Shown here in pieces: positions 1 through 9,485 of a stretch of DNA of 64,000 bases; positions within the stretch are counted from its first letter, which is position 1, and the number at the start of each line of letters is the position of its first letter. The DNA is from Litorilituus lipolyticus (GTDB taxonomy: Bacteria > Pseudomonadota > Gammaproteobacteria > Enterobacterales > Alteromonadaceae), in NCBI RefSeq assembly GCF_006439335.1, contig NZ_SAWY01000021.1:1-64000 (forward strand). Direction: 5' to 3'. The notes under the pieces are model-generated. The model did not search any database and had not been told where the DNA came from. It saw only the letters and a list, made by a program, of their open reading frames with translations. The translations under genes and the position numbers were made by a program.

Positions 1-14
1 TTAAAACTCAAAAT

Positions 15-90
15 GGACGATTAGCTCAGTTGGGAGAGCACCGCCCTTACAAGGCGGGGGTCACTGGTTCAAGCCCAGTATCGTCCACCA
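15..90 (+). tRNA. tRNA-Val (anticodon TAC)
   Basis: The cloverleaf can be drawn by eye. The acceptor stem pairs GGACGAT with ATCGTCC, the anticodon stem is CCGCC/GGCGG around the loop CTTACAA, and the T arm contains GGTTCAAGCC. Loop positions 34-36 read TAC, so the tRNA decodes GUA valine codons. The 3' CCA is encoded. The length is 76 nt. It is the first of two identical copies and may belong to a longer tRNA array that starts before the window. Confidence 0.97.
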
Positions 91-123
91 CTTTATTCAT
101 GCAAAACTGAACGATAAAGTGAC

Positions 124-144
124 AATTCTTTGCCATAAAGAATT
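124..144. repeat. Perfect stem-loop between the two tRNA-Val genes
   Basis: Arms AATTCTTT (124-131) and AAAGAATT (137-144) flank the 5-nt loop GCCAT. It sits in the 66-nt spacer between the two tRNAs. It has no T-run, so it is not an ordinary terminator. It could be a processing or structural element of a joint tRNA precursor (inference). Confidence 0.6.
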
Positions 145-156
145 AAAACTCAAAAT

Positions 157-232
157 GGACGATTAGCTCAGTTGGGAGAGCACCGCCCTTACAAGGCGGG
201 GGTCACTGGTTCAAGCCCAGTATCGTCCACCA
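157..232 (+). tRNA. tRNA-Val (anticodon TAC), second copy
   Basis: This copy is identical base for base to the tRNA at 15-90, and the 14 bases before it (143-156) are also identical to bases 1-14. The pair is therefore a tandem duplication with a 142-bp period. The anticodon is TAC and the CCA end is encoded. Co-transcription with the first copy is likely because no terminator lies between them. Confidence 0.97.
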
Positions 233-435
233 TCTTAATTTATTTCAATTAACTCTAATACATCATTTAATTTAACGATGCCCATGTAAGTTGGTGTGAA
301 AAACACTTTCTACTCTTTAAAACACGTGCCAGTGTATTGCTCAAGTCCTCTATCGTTTAACACAATTAAGTTAGTCATAATTTTTATTACTAACCAAAGC
401 TCATTTATACTGTAAACTAATCAGATAAAACAGAT

Positions 436-466
436 AAAAAAAGCCTGAAACAAAAGCTTCAGGCCT
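436..466 (-). terminator. Rho-independent terminator of the S8 protease gene
   Basis: Arms GCCTGAA (443-449) and TTCAGGC (458-464) form a stem. On the minus strand it is followed by a run of seven T (436-442). It lies about 30 bp past the stop codon of the leftward protease gene. Confidence 0.85.
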
Positions 467-493
467 TTAAGTTACTATCTTAGTCTAACTAGA

Positions 494-3400
494 CTATGAA
501 AGTTTACGTCTAAAGATTAATAATGAACACAATGACAATATTAGCCAAGACATTGAACCACTAGATTTCTTAGGTTCTGGATCAGGAGTTGGAGTTGGAG
601 TTGGAGTTGGAACAGGCTCCACACCATCAGAGTTAACGGTCAGCATAAAGCTAGTTGAAGCAACATCATTGCTAAACACTTTATCAGTAACCGTTACTGT
701 TACCATGGTTTCACCATGCCAATCAGCATCAGGTGTAATGGTAATAGCTGAACCAGAGGCATTATCACTTACTTCTGCCGTAAAGTTATCACCTGTTACA
801 CTGATATTATTCGCTGAAACACCACCATCAGCATCAGTGTAATAAACACTTACGTCTGTTGATGTATTTTCATCAATCACTTGGTCATTAATAGTATCAA
901 TATTAATGTTTGATGCTACTGAGATATTAGTTACAGCACTTGCATCAGATACACCATCAATAGCGCCACTAATATTTAACATTTGGCTTGTTGAAATTGC
1001 AGCTTTTGTTACCCGTGCTTTAAAGTTTACCGTAATGCTTGTTGATTCAGGGCTAACAATATCGTAACAAACTACTAAACCAGATTTAATAACATCTTTA
1101 AGGTTGTTATAAGCTAAAGAAACACCAGTATGACCATTTAATGGCCACATTCCTGCGCGAGGGCCGTTATACCCACGTAAACCAATAGAACCTGAACCTT
1201 CTTGGCTACCAAAGTCTACATTGTCATAAGCCATAATAACTTCATATTCGCCCGGAATGTTTGAGGTATTGCTGCGCATAAACATTTGATGATCATAACT
1301 ATCATCACGCTCATCAAAGGTAGTATTCCAGTTCATGTCAGTGCCTTTATCATGAGTTTTTGCATTGTCCCACTCAAGCACAACATAATCACCTAAATAA
1401 GCTAAGGTAACGCCACTTTCTTGCTCTGCATCCCAGCTGTTACGCTCTAATTTTGCTAGCGTAAGGCTTTGATTCCAGTTCATATCCTGCTCTGCATTCC
1501 ATAAAGAAGCAAACAAGTAATCAGGTGGTGTTGTATAGCCAGTACTTGGTAATTCAAGATGAATTTGCTGAGGCATAATATCCCAAGGGTTATAGTTACC
1601 TATATCTAACTGCACCCAGCCTCTTGAACTCATTACCATTTGGTTAGTTTTAAAGTAAGCTTCATTATCAAATGGCGTCAAGTTGCTGCCAGTATCTGTA
1701 ATGATAGGAATCTGCAACTCATGAACCCAGTTGCCCCAGCCCCACTCATTTACTTCAAAGAAAGATCCCCATGAAGGTTGAAGTCCATAATTACGTAGAT
1801 CAACATAATTCCCTTCTGTTTCAGGTAAATATTCTGTCCAAGGCGTTTTACACATTGCATCATTTTCATTAGTTGTTACAACATAATTCGTTGCCCAATC
1901 AGCTGAATTCACTTGCTCTTTATTGATAGTAAAACCATTGTCAGTTAATACTAATCCTTCAACTTCATTCATTGAACCAGGCACGATTGATAAACCACTA
2001 GATAATTCAGCGGTTAAGTCTACTGTTCTGTCATCGCCTGACTTGTTAGCTTGAACAACAACTCGCATGTCAACAATATCACCAACTAAAGCATTCGTTT
2101 GAGATGCATTAATAGATACGGTATTAGCACCCCGCTTTATCGTCATTGGAATAAATGTTAATGAGCCTTGTGCATTATCCGCAGCTTGTACAGCAATAGC
2201 TGAGTGATATACAGTATTTTGCTCTAATGTACTATTCCAGCTAATAGTCATATCCGATGTTAATTCATCATCTGCAGACTGTGCAAAATCGAAACTAAAG
2301 TCAGAACTAACTTCTTTTGGTACGACTACATGATTTACAGAAAGTGTATCAACACTGTCAAACGGGTATAACAAGTTATTGTGTACAATAATTGAATACT
2401 CCCCTGCTTCAGGGTTTTCAATTGAACAAAACTCCCCTTCCGTTGTTTGAGGCAGTGCAGAAGCACAAATTGCTTCAGTGTAATGAAATTTACCATCGCT
2501 GTTGTAATCTCTAACAACGTAGATATCAGCATTAATGTATGAATTTGTACCTAAATCATTATTACTTGTTGTATCAATTACTGCACCTAGCTCAGCTCTT
2601 AATATTGCTGAATTTTCAGGTACAGTTACAGGAATAACTTTTAAGAAATCATGAACGACAATACCTGCATCAACATCATCTACTACATTGAAGTAACCTT
2701 CATTATTGAACACTTGAACGCCAAACCCCATACGAGGAATAACCATTTCAGTATTCGTTAACTCAACTGGTGCAAAGGCAACAGCACTAATTGCTCCGGT
2801 AGGTACTCCAAATGGAATATTCGCAATAAATGTACTGGCATTATCATCAGTTGCATCAATGTTTACCGTATTTGGTAAGGTTTTACCTTTAAATAGCGAT
2901 GAATAAGGCCAAATAGCCATAGGTGTAGATTCATTTTCAGAGATGAACTGAATCTCACCTTGATCAGCATGAATAGTGCCGTCATACCATGCCATATCAA
3001 TTTCTTCAAAGTTACTGGTGATAGTTAATGTTTTAGATTCACCCGCTTTTAAAGAAAAAGTGCTTGGCATAACAGAAACTTGAGCAGACGGGTCTAAAGA
3101 CCATTCATAATCTAAATGAGCTTGCTGAAGTTTTTCAACATTAACAGACCAAGTGCCATCTTGAGTCGCTGTAACGGTACGTGTCCAACTACATTGACGA
3201 CCACAATCCATATTGATTAACTGAGGTAAGTTTAAGTCACGAACTCGTCCACCATTATGTGGATTAGCACGTTTAAAGTTCTCCTCGGTCTCATCCATAA
3301 TTAAACCAGAATCAATGGCTCTTGCAACATTAACTAAGCCATGACCAGCGCGATATGGGCCAGCAACAACCACTTCGTTATAATATGGGTGTTCCATTTT

Positions 3401-5569
3401 AATGGCTTTGGAATCAGCAGACATTTGTAATGCAGACTGTACTTGAGATGCAGTCCACTCCGGATGTGCTTGACGTACTAACGTCATAGCACCGGCAACA
3501 TGAGGACTTGCCATTGAAGTACCGCTAATGCGATTCCAATCACGGGTATCAGAAACCGCTTCAAATGGGTTTTCTTCTGTCCATGCAGCAAAAATATCTA
3601 CACCTGGAGCAGCAATCCCCGGCGAGAAAAGTTCTTCTACTGTTTGCGAAGGGCCACGAGATGAAAACGAAGCTAACCAGTCGGCATCTTCTTCATTAAT
3701 ATCACGTGTTACTTGTGAAGCTGTAATTGTACCCATATGGTCTGAGCCTGAGGCCAACCAAGGTTTTAATGCCTTAATTTTCCAGCTTGGTCCTTCCCAT
3801 TGATCACGAGTAATATGAATACCAGGAATCACATACGGATCATCATTAATTTGATCACCTTCAACAGAGGTATTGTAAAGTACAAAAGCACCAGCACCAC
3901 CGGCTTGAACATTAACTGCTTTTTCAAAACGAGCAATATCGCCACGTTCACACACAACAATTTGTGTTTCTGTGAAAGTACCAGGAGCAAATGGTTCGTT
4001 ACAACGCGCATCACCAAAATCTGCACCTAATACAAATTCTCCCGTAAAGGAACCTGAGATTCCAGCACCTTCAAAGGTGGTTGGGGTTTTAGATTCATCG
4101 CCACCAGAAAAGCCAGTTAAGGTTTTGCCTGCTATATTAATAGAACGTGCATGCGTAGTTGCTGCAACGTTCAATACCCAAGGAGAAGTATGATCAACGG
4201 TATAAGTTGAATCTGTCCCTCGAGAAGCACCTGAGTTACCAGCAGAAAGAGCTACTGCAACACCAGCCTCACGAGCCGATAGAAAGGCCATTTCAAACGC
4301 ATCATCCCATGGGAAATTTTCACTACCACCAATAGACATATTGATAACATCAACACCATCTTTTATCGCTTGGTCAATGGCAAACAACATTGCTTCACCA
4401 CTACACCCCCCCGTTGGCATACATACTTGATAAGAGATGATGTTTGCCCTAGGTGCTACACCTGATGCTTTTGGCATTTTAACGCCGATAGGCTTGCCAT
4501 GACCATCACCAATTAAATCAGGCAATAAATCATCAACGTCATATTGAACGTTACCTGCAACTGTACTGGCAACATGTGAGCCATGACCATTCCAATCTTC
4601 ACCAAACTCAGGCATTAATCGAACGGGATCTTCCCACGAGTTTTCAGGTACTGAGAAAAAGGTGTCAGTTACTGTTTCATGAGTATAGACCCCAATAAGT
4701 TTATCATTACAACGCTCTGCATATTCTTCTAATGCACAATCCCCCAAATAGTTACCAGCACCTAATGGGTTGGTGTGGGTATAACCATCTTCATCGGTAG
4801 CTGCAAATGATGGATGCTGGGTATTAATACCGGTATCAATGATACCAACAAGCATGTTCTCACCCTTGTATTTCCCACCGCTAACAATACCAGTACCATC
4901 CCAAACACCACCAGCACCGATATGCTCAGGGCCAACATCCGTATGCAGTTCATAATTCATCGAACGTTGAATATAAGCAACTTCTGATAACTCAGCTAAA
5001 CGCAGAGCTTCAGCTTGTGTTAAATCCATTGTTACTGCATTAATCGCATTAGTAAATTGACGTTTTACATCAGCATTTACCCCTTTACCTTGTGCTTTTT
5101 GCACAAATTTGTCTTGTTTATTCAACAAATGTTGTTCATACGCATTAATTGCTGATTCAGTATTACCTACCGGTTTAGCACCATTAAACAACTTAACATT
5201 ATTATTTAAACTCGCTCTTGTTGCTTTAAGTCCCTTAATACTGCCGTCATAGGTTGCGATTGGTTGATCAATTAATCGAACAATATATGTATGTTTACCC
5301 GTTAATTCTTTTTCTTTTGCTATTTTTGTTGTGTAATCTTTCGGGGTGAGCTGCATATTCCTCTTATCACCTTGGCGCAGTGGTGAAAGAAAATTATTAC
5401 CTGCATTTTGCGCTGCTTCTTTTTGAACTTCGTACAGCTTCATCATATCAATTGATTTAGGCTGAAACTGAGTTTCATTAGCAGCATAGCCATGGTCATT
5501 GGCACTTGCCGCAATACCGGCGGCACAAAATGCCGACGACATTGCTATAACTATAGTTTTAATCTTCAT
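494..5569 (-). CDS. Secreted subtilisin-like serine protease (peptidase S8) with PA insert and C-terminal sorting tail
   Basis: This is a 1691-residue extracellular protease. The start at 5569 (MKIKTIVIAM) is chosen because it opens a signal peptide and has GGGAG seven bases upstream; a longer frame begins at 5626. In order it carries a signal peptide, an I9-type propeptide (about 90-205), and an S8 catalytic domain with Asp245 (GIIDTGINT), His329 (NGHGSHVAS) and Ser685 (GTSMASPHVAG). A PA-type domain is inserted before the Ser motif, and long beta-rich modules follow, the last cadherin-like. The C-terminus has a Pro-Thr linker, then SSGSMSW, a hydrophobic stretch and an RRK end. That resembles a GlyGly-CTERM/rhombosortase signal, although the double glycine is not exact. 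It stands alone as a transcript with its own terminator and probably supplies peptides from environmental protein. Confidence 0.93.
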   Translation of the reverse strand: MKIKTIVIAMSSAFCAAGIAASANDHGYAANETQFQPKSIDMMKLYEVQKEAAQNAGNNFLSPLRQGDKRNMQLTPKDYTTKIAKEKELTGKHTYIVRLIDQPIATYDGSIKGLKATRASLNNNVKLFNGAKPVGNTESAINAYEQHLLNKQDKFVQKAQGKGVNADVKRQFTNAINAVTMDLTQAEALRLAELSEVAYIQRSMNYELHTDVGPEHIGAGGVWDGTGIVSGGKYKGENMLVGIIDTGINTQHPSFAATDEDGYTHTNPLGAGNYLGDCALEEYAERCNDKLIGVYTHETVTDTFFSVPENSWEDPVRLMPEFGEDWNGHGSHVASTVAGNVQYDVDDLLPDLIGDGHGKPIGVKMPKASGVAPRANIISYQVCMPTGGCSGEAMLFAIDQAIKDGVDVINMSIGGSENFPWDDAFEMAFLSAREAGVAVALSAGNSGASRGTDSTYTVDHTSPWVLNVAATTHARSINIAGKTLTGFSGGDESKTPTTFEGAGISGSFTGEFVLGADFGDARCNEPFAPGTFTETQIVVCERGDIARFEKAVNVQAGGAGAFVLYNTSVEGDQINDDPYVIPGIHITRDQWEGPSWKIKALKPWLASGSDHMGTITASQVTRDINEEDADWLASFSSRGPSQTVEELFSPGIAAPGVDIFAAWTEENPFEAVSDTRDWNRISGTSMASPHVAGAMTLVRQAHPEWTASQVQSALQMSADSKAIKMEHPYYNEVVVAGPYRAGHGLVNVARAIDSGLIMDETEENFKRANPHNGGRVRDLNLPQLINMDCGRQCSWTRTVTATQDGTWSVNVEKLQQAHLDYEWSLDPSAQVSVMPSTFSLKAGESKTLTITSNFEEIDMAWYDGTIHADQGEIQFISENESTPMAIWPYSSLFKGKTLPNTVNIDATDDNASTFIANIPFGVPTGAISAVAFAPVELTNTEMVIPRMGFGVQVFNNEGYFNVVDDVDAGIVVHDFLKVIPVTVPENSAILRAELGAVIDTTSNNDLGTNSYINADIYVVRDYNSDGKFHYTEAICASALPQTTEGEFCSIENPEAGEYSIIVHNNLLYPFDSVDTLSVNHVVVPKEVSSDFSFDFAQSADDELTSDMTISWNSTLEQNTVYHSAIAVQAADNAQGSLTFIPMTIKRGANTVSINASQTNALVGDIVDMRVVVQANKSGDDRTVDLTAELSSGLSIVPGSMNEVEGLVLTDNGFTINKEQVNSADWATNYVVTTNENDAMCKTPWTEYLPETEGNYVDLRNYGLQPSWGSFFEVNEWGWGNWVHELQIPIITDTGSNLTPFDNEAYFKTNQMVMSSRGWVQLDIGNYNPWDIMPQQIHLELPSTGYTTPPDYLFASLWNAEQDMNWNQSLTLAKLERNSWDAEQESGVTLAYLGDYVVLEWDNAKTHDKGTDMNWNTTFDERDDSYDHQMFMRSNTSNIPGEYEVIMAYDNVDFGSQEGSGSIGLRGYNGPRAGMWPLNGHTGVSLAYNNLKDVIKSGLVVCYDIVSPESTSITVNFKARVTKAAISTSQMLNISGAIDGVSDASAVTNISVASNINIDTINDQVIDENTSTDVSVYYTDADGGVSANNISVTGDNFTAEVSDNASGSAITITPDADWHGETMVTVTVTDKVFSNDVASTSFMLTVNSDGVEPVPTPTPTPTPDPEPKKSSGSMSWLILSLCSLLIFRRKLS
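585..611. repeat. Hexanucleotide repeat GGAGTT encoding the Pro-Thr linker
   Basis: Four perfect tandem copies of GGAGTT plus a partial copy encode the alternating Thr-Pro linker before the sorting tail of the S8 protease. The unit is 6 bp, so slippage would lengthen or shorten the linker by two residues without breaking the frame. Confidence 0.85.
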
Positions 5570-5686
5570 TGGATAACTCCCAAATTGTTTGGACTGAAAA
5601 TTCTTCAGACATTTAAAATAAAACATAGAAAACAGTCAGGTTCAGCTCAATTCGTGTGCTAAATTGTTTGAGTGCAGACATGAAAA

Positions 5687-5703
5687 TGTACGAATTTGTA
5701 TGA
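5687..5703. promoter_or_regulatory. Direct repeat TGTACGA-N3-TGTATGA, candidate response-regulator site
   Basis: Two heptamers differing by one base start 10 bp apart (5687 and 5697), about 90 bp upstream of the mipA-like gene. OmpR/PhoP-family regulators typically bind direct repeats on one helix face, and such a regulator is the third gene of this operon. Autoregulation is an inference; no binding consensus was matched. Confidence 0.3.
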
Positions 5704-5793
5704 GGGGGTGTATTAACACTTAGAGAGCGGTATGATAAGTAATCTGTGATCATTTGTATGTTTGTGTAATATCACGTTAGGTTGTTTCTAAAA

Positions 5794-6636
5794 ATGTTTC
5801 AGAAGTTTTACTGTTTTCTATTTATTGCTTTGATAAGCCTGTACGTTCACTCCGTACATGCGTGTGACTCTGACTGTGTCAAAGAAGACAGCTGGGCTGC
5901 TGGTATAGCCGTTGGATTTGGTAAATACTCAAACCCTTTGCATGATGGCAAAGATCGTAATGTTAGCGTATTACCTTCTTTTTATTATTATGGTGAAAAA
6001 TTCTATATAGAAAACACAGAAGTCGGTTATGTATTAGAGGAAAATGCAGACTGGATGCTGACCCTAAAGGGAAAGTTTAATAATGACGGTCTTTATTTTA
6101 ACGAGTCTAAATTTGATAGCATCATCATTTCAGATATGCTCGGTCCTGGCTGGTTTGAAGAGCCCGATGAATCAGTATCTGTTGATGAGGTTGATAGGAA
6201 ATACTCCTATATGGCTGGACTAGGTGCAAACTACTTTCTCAATGAAAATTTCATGCTGACAGCTGGCGCTTACCACGATATAACAGGGGTACACTATGGT
6301 TATAGCTTATCAACAAGCGCACAATATTTTTTACAACGAAATAATTGGCAATGGCAAGCAGGAGTTGGAATTGAATATAAAAATAGCGATTTAACTAATT
6401 ATTATTATGGCTTACGGCCAGAAGATGGAACTTCCTATGTGGATTTCAATGTAAAATCAACCATCAATTTTTCGGCGTCAGCAACAGCATCATATCGCCT
6501 AAATGATAACTTCTTTCTAACTGCAAGCTACTATTACGAGTGGCTTGACTCAAACATGACTATCAGTCCAATTGTAGAAGATACGCATACGCAATTTTTC
6601 TTTCTTGGAATAACTGCTCAATACGGCTCAAACTAA
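5794..6636 (+). CDS. MipA/OmpV family outer-membrane protein
   Basis: This is a 280-residue beta-barrel protein with an N-terminal signal peptide ending near VHSVHA. It has the alternating aromatic strands and the opening WAAGIAVGFGKYSNP with VLPSFYYYGEKFYIEN that typify MipA/OmpV (MltA-interacting or OmpV) proteins. The C-terminus FFLGITAQYGSN is a normal barrel ending. The start at ATG 5794 is a choice: a TTG at 5782 is in frame, and neither has an ideal ribosome site. The next gene begins one base after the stop, so it heads a four-gene operon with a two-component system. In this family such neighbours usually control the porin-like protein in response to envelope stress or cationic compounds (family knowledge, not shown here). 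Confidence 0.85.
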   Translation: MFQKFYCFLFIALISLYVHSVHACDSDCVKEDSWAAGIAVGFGKYSNPLHDGKDRNVSVLPSFYYYGEKFYIENTEVGYVLEENADWMLTLKGKFNNDGLYFNESKFDSIIISDMLGPGWFEEPDESVSVDEVDRKYSYMAGLGANYFLNENFMLTAGAYHDITGVHYGYSLSTSAQYFLQRNNWQWQAGVGIEYKNSDLTNYYYGLRPEDGTSYVDFNVKSTINFSASATASYRLNDNFFLTASYYYEWLDSNMTISPIVEDTHTQFFFLGITAQYGSN

Positions 6637-6637
6637 T

Positions 6638-7027
6638 ATGAAGCTATTATTGACGATACTCATCTCCACAATAGCTTTATATTTTAGCCAAATAAATAAA
6701 GTAAAAGCTGATGACCCCTTATTGTCAATATCGCCTGAAAGCTGTATGGCAAAAGAAGGATGGTGTAAAACATCCCTTGAAATATCCTGGAAGTTAATCA
6801 AACCACAAAATGTTTGTATAAATATAGAGTCTCAAGACAAAGCATATTGTTTTAGACAAAGCCTAGAACAAAGCAAAGTTATTGCAATAAGTGTAAATCA
6901 GCCCATCAAAGTATATTTAACTTCTCTTACTTCTAACAAAATTATCGCTACGGCCAAGATGAACGTTTTAATGCAAGAACATAAAACGAGGAAACGACAA
7001 CGACACGCATGGAGTATTTTACGATGA
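6638..7027 (+). CDS. DUF3019 family small exported protein
   Basis: This 129-residue protein has a signal peptide (MKLLLTILISTIALYFSQ) and four cysteines in the mature part. The core LSISPESCMAKEGWCKTSLEISW followed by NVCI and YCF matches my knowledge of DUF3019, a domain often beside MipA/OmpV genes and RstAB-like systems in Shewanella and relatives. It begins one base after the upstream stop, and its own stop TGA overlaps the ATG of the regulator gene. Function is unknown; a periplasmic partner or sensor accessory of the neighbouring kinase is possible (inference). Confidence 0.8.
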   Translation: MKLLLTILISTIALYFSQINKVKADDPLLSISPESCMAKEGWCKTSLEISWKLIKPQNVCINIESQDKAYCFRQSLEQSKVIAISVNQPIKVYLTSLTSNKIIATAKMNVLMQEHKTRKRQRHAWSILR

Positions 7028-7734
7028 GCAATGAAAAACACATAATAATCATCGAAGATGATATTATGCTTGCGGACTTGACTCAGAATTTTCTTGAACA
7101 AAATCAGTATAAAGTGACAGTTTTTAATTCTGCCAACGCATTTCTAGATAAAGCTCAAAGTTTAAACATTGATATCATTATTTGTGATATTAACTTACCC
7201 GAAATGAATGGCTTTGAATTATGCGAGTTATCTCGTAAACGTTACAATGGGCCTTTTGTTTTTCTTACAGCCAGAAAAGATGATGCTGATCATATACAGG
7301 GACTTAGCATCGGTGCAGATGATTACATCAATAAACCTGTCAAGCCACCTCTATTATTAGCTCGCATAAAAGCAGCATTAAGAACAAATGAACGAAATAA
7401 ATCAGACATAACCTCAAATTGCATAAAGCTAGAGAACTTAACTATTGATAAAGATGCTCGATTATTATCAGTTAATTCAAAGCCTATCCCGCTCACTTCG
7501 GACGAACTTGATCTCTTATGGTTATTTATTGCTAAGATGAATAAAACCCTAAGTCGAGATGACCTTTTTCTTGAGGTTATTGGAAGGCAGTATGACGGGC
7601 AAGATAGAGTCATTGATGCAAGAGTTAGCCGTTTACGCAAAAAGTTTAATGCCATTGAAGACAACCCTTATGAAATAAAAACAATTTGGCGAAAGGGGTA
7701 CACTTTTGCCAGCAGAGGGTTACCTCCACAATGA
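7024..7734 (+). CDS. OmpR/RstA-type two-component response regulator
   Basis: This is a 236-residue protein. The receiver domain (about 1-115) has the acidic pair ED near the N-terminus, phospho-acceptor Asp55 in CDINLPEMNG, and the conserved Lys in NKPVKP. A winged-helix output domain follows (about 130-230; DRVIDARVSRLRKKF, IWRKGYTF). The start at 7024 is preferred over 7009 because GGAG sits about ten bases upstream and it gives an ATGA overlap with the DUF3019 stop. Its stop TGA in turn overlaps the ATG of the kinase. It is probably phosphorylated by that kinase and controls this operon. Confidence 0.93.
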   Translation: MSNEKHIIIIEDDIMLADLTQNFLEQNQYKVTVFNSANAFLDKAQSLNIDIIICDINLPEMNGFELCELSRKRYNGPFVFLTARKDDADHIQGLSIGADDYINKPVKPPLLLARIKAALRTNERNKSDITSNCIKLENLTIDKDARLLSVNSKPIPLTSDELDLLWLFIAKMNKTLSRDDLFLEVIGRQYDGQDRVIDARVSRLRKKFNAIEDNPYEIKTIWRKGYTFASRGLPPQ

Positions 7735-8960
7735 AATCACAATTTTTACGGCTATTCTTTGTTATTTTAGCTAGCTTATTCCTAATAGGCTATTTTACTG
7801 AAAAATTCATAGATCAAAATGAAGAAAATAACCCAACTATTAGTGTTGAAGCACTACAAGATATGGTTGAAATTGAAACAAATCGAGGTTTAGAGCTTTC
7901 TAATACGCGATTTATTCCAATAGAAAAACTAGCATGGCCTGATGACCTAACAACAAAACTCAAAAATGGCGATATCATATCTTTAAGTAATGTGAATCAA
8001 GAGATTTTCTATTACTGGTTAATGAAAGAGCAGCCTAAACAAGTAATAGAGTTAGGGCCCTTTTTAATAGACAATGACGATAGCATTGTGTACATTTCGC
8101 TGAGTATCGCATTTTACGGTTTCTTTGCAGTATTTTTATTCGTATGGCTATACCCTATATTCAGAGACATCATCGAACTGATTGATTTAACCAATATTTT
8201 TTCAAAAAAACGAATTAAAATTAAAAGTAAAGTAAGATCAAACTCAATCATATCCCCCCTTGCCATTAGTGTTGAAAGTATGTCGAGACAAATCATCAGG
8301 TTTCTCAGTTTACAGCGTTTTCTGGCAAGCTCAATTTCTCATGACATAAGAACTCCTATTTCAAGAATAAACTTTCTTTTAGCGATGACTACACCAGAAA
8401 ATTTAGAAGCCAATAAAGCCAAGATTGAAACTGAATTAGATGAAATAGATTCACTTACTGATGACTTTATTGAATTAGCGAGAATTGAAGAATGTCATCA
8501 TCAGTTAGAAATCAAACAAGGCAATATGCAACCATGGCTTAAAAAGCTTGTAGATAGAATTCAAAGTACAACTTCTATAGCTATTAAGTTAAATATTAAA
8601 AATGAACTCAATATTAATCACGATGAAAAGTTCTTACAACGTGCTATACAAAACGTGATTTCAAACGCCATTAAATATGCTGAAAATCAGGTAGTTATTA
8701 CAGTTACTTGCAATAGAGAACAGATAGAAATCCGCATAGAAGATGACGGTATGGGCATAAAACCTGAAGAACAAGAGCGATTAACAGGACTTTATGAGCG
8801 TGGAAAACCTTCAAAAATAGTTAGCTCTGGTTACGGTATTGGCTTAGCTTTTGTTAACGTGATTCTTGAGTGGCACGGCGGTAATGTGAGTATTAGTCAG
8901 TCTGTTTTACTCAATGGGGCTTGTGTCTCTCTCTTTATTCCAACACAAAAAGAACACTGA
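7731..8960 (+). CDS. RstB-like sensor histidine kinase
   Basis: This is a 409-residue inner-membrane kinase. Transmembrane segments lie at about 5-24 and 120-145 and enclose a short periplasmic sensor of about 95 residues. A linker is followed by the HisKA motif SISHDIRTPISR with phospho-acceptor His204. The HATPase domain has N-box NVISNAIKYA, G1 EDDGMGI and G2 GYGIGLAFV. The start at 7731 overlaps the regulator stop, so the two are translationally coupled. The periplasmic domain is not one I can name. No terminator is obvious after the stop. Confidence 0.92.
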   Translation: MKSQFLRLFFVILASLFLIGYFTEKFIDQNEENNPTISVEALQDMVEIETNRGLELSNTRFIPIEKLAWPDDLTTKLKNGDIISLSNVNQEIFYYWLMKEQPKQVIELGPFLIDNDDSIVYISLSIAFYGFFAVFLFVWLYPIFRDIIELIDLTNIFSKKRIKIKSKVRSNSIISPLAISVESMSRQIIRFLSLQRFLASSISHDIRTPISRINFLLAMTTPENLEANKAKIETELDEIDSLTDDFIELARIEECHHQLEIKQGNMQPWLKKLVDRIQSTTSIAIKLNIKNELNINHDEKFLQRAIQNVISNAIKYAENQVVITVTCNREQIEIRIEDDGMGIKPEEQERLTGLYERGKPSKIVSSGYGIGLAFVNVILEWHGGNVSISQSVLLNGACVSLFIPTQKEH

Positions 8961-9087
8961 ATTTTTTACAATTATAAGGAATTTTATTTATATAAATAAC
9001 AAGATTTTGCTCGCTAGCTGACTATTTAGCTTCGAATAAAAAAATGATAAAATTAAAAAATACTTTAAATGCATTTATGTCCTTTTT

Positions 9088-9474
9088 ATGTCAGACCAAG
9101 AATTGATCATAGAATTAGATCAACAACCCATAGAGTTATACAAATTACTTAAAATTGCAGATCTTGTATCAGGCGGCGGTGAAGCCAAAGTAGTAATTAG
9201 TGAAGGCTACGTGTTTCTTAATGGTGAAGTAGAGTATCAAAAAAGAAAGAAAATATACCATCAAGATATTATTGAATTTAATGGGACTTTATTGCATATA
9301 CAAGTGAATGAAAACTTAGCAATTGAGCAAGAAATCAATGAAGAGGCAGAGCCAGCACCTCTTAAACAAGCAATGACAGAGGCTAAGCCTGAGAATAAAC
9401 GAAATAAGCATTCAAACGCTACAAAAGACGACAGTGCGAATACTGCTCGAAAAAGAAGGCCTATTTCATTTTAA
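9088..9474 (+). CDS. S4-domain RNA-binding protein (YbcJ-like) with basic tail
   Basis: This is a 128-residue cytoplasmic protein. Residues about 15-75 form an S4 RNA-binding fold (ELYKLLKIADLVSGGGEAK, VISEGYVFLNGEVE, KRKKIYHQDIIEF) like the roughly 70-residue YbcJ family. The remaining 50 residues are a low-complexity tail, first acidic and then rich in Lys, Asn and Arg. The extension is longer than in E. coli YbcJ and could add non-specific RNA or ribosome contact (inference). The gene is monocistronic and convergent with the acetyltransferase gene after it. Confidence 0.85.
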   Translation: MSDQELIIELDQQPIELYKLLKIADLVSGGGEAKVVISEGYVFLNGEVEYQKRKKIYHQDIIEFNGTLLHIQVNENLAIEQEINEEAEPAPLKQAMTEAKPENKRNKHSNATKDDSANTARKRRPISF

Positions 9475-9485
9475 TGAGTTATTAA

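Noticed and set aside
3528..4193. Rightward open frames of 73-91 codons opposite the S8 protease gene
   Set aside because: They lie wholly within the antisense of a clear protease domain, and they lack ribosome sites and family signs.
8961..9087. Search for a terminator after the histidine kinase gene
   Set aside because: Only A/T-rich DNA without a convincing stem was seen, so none is reported.
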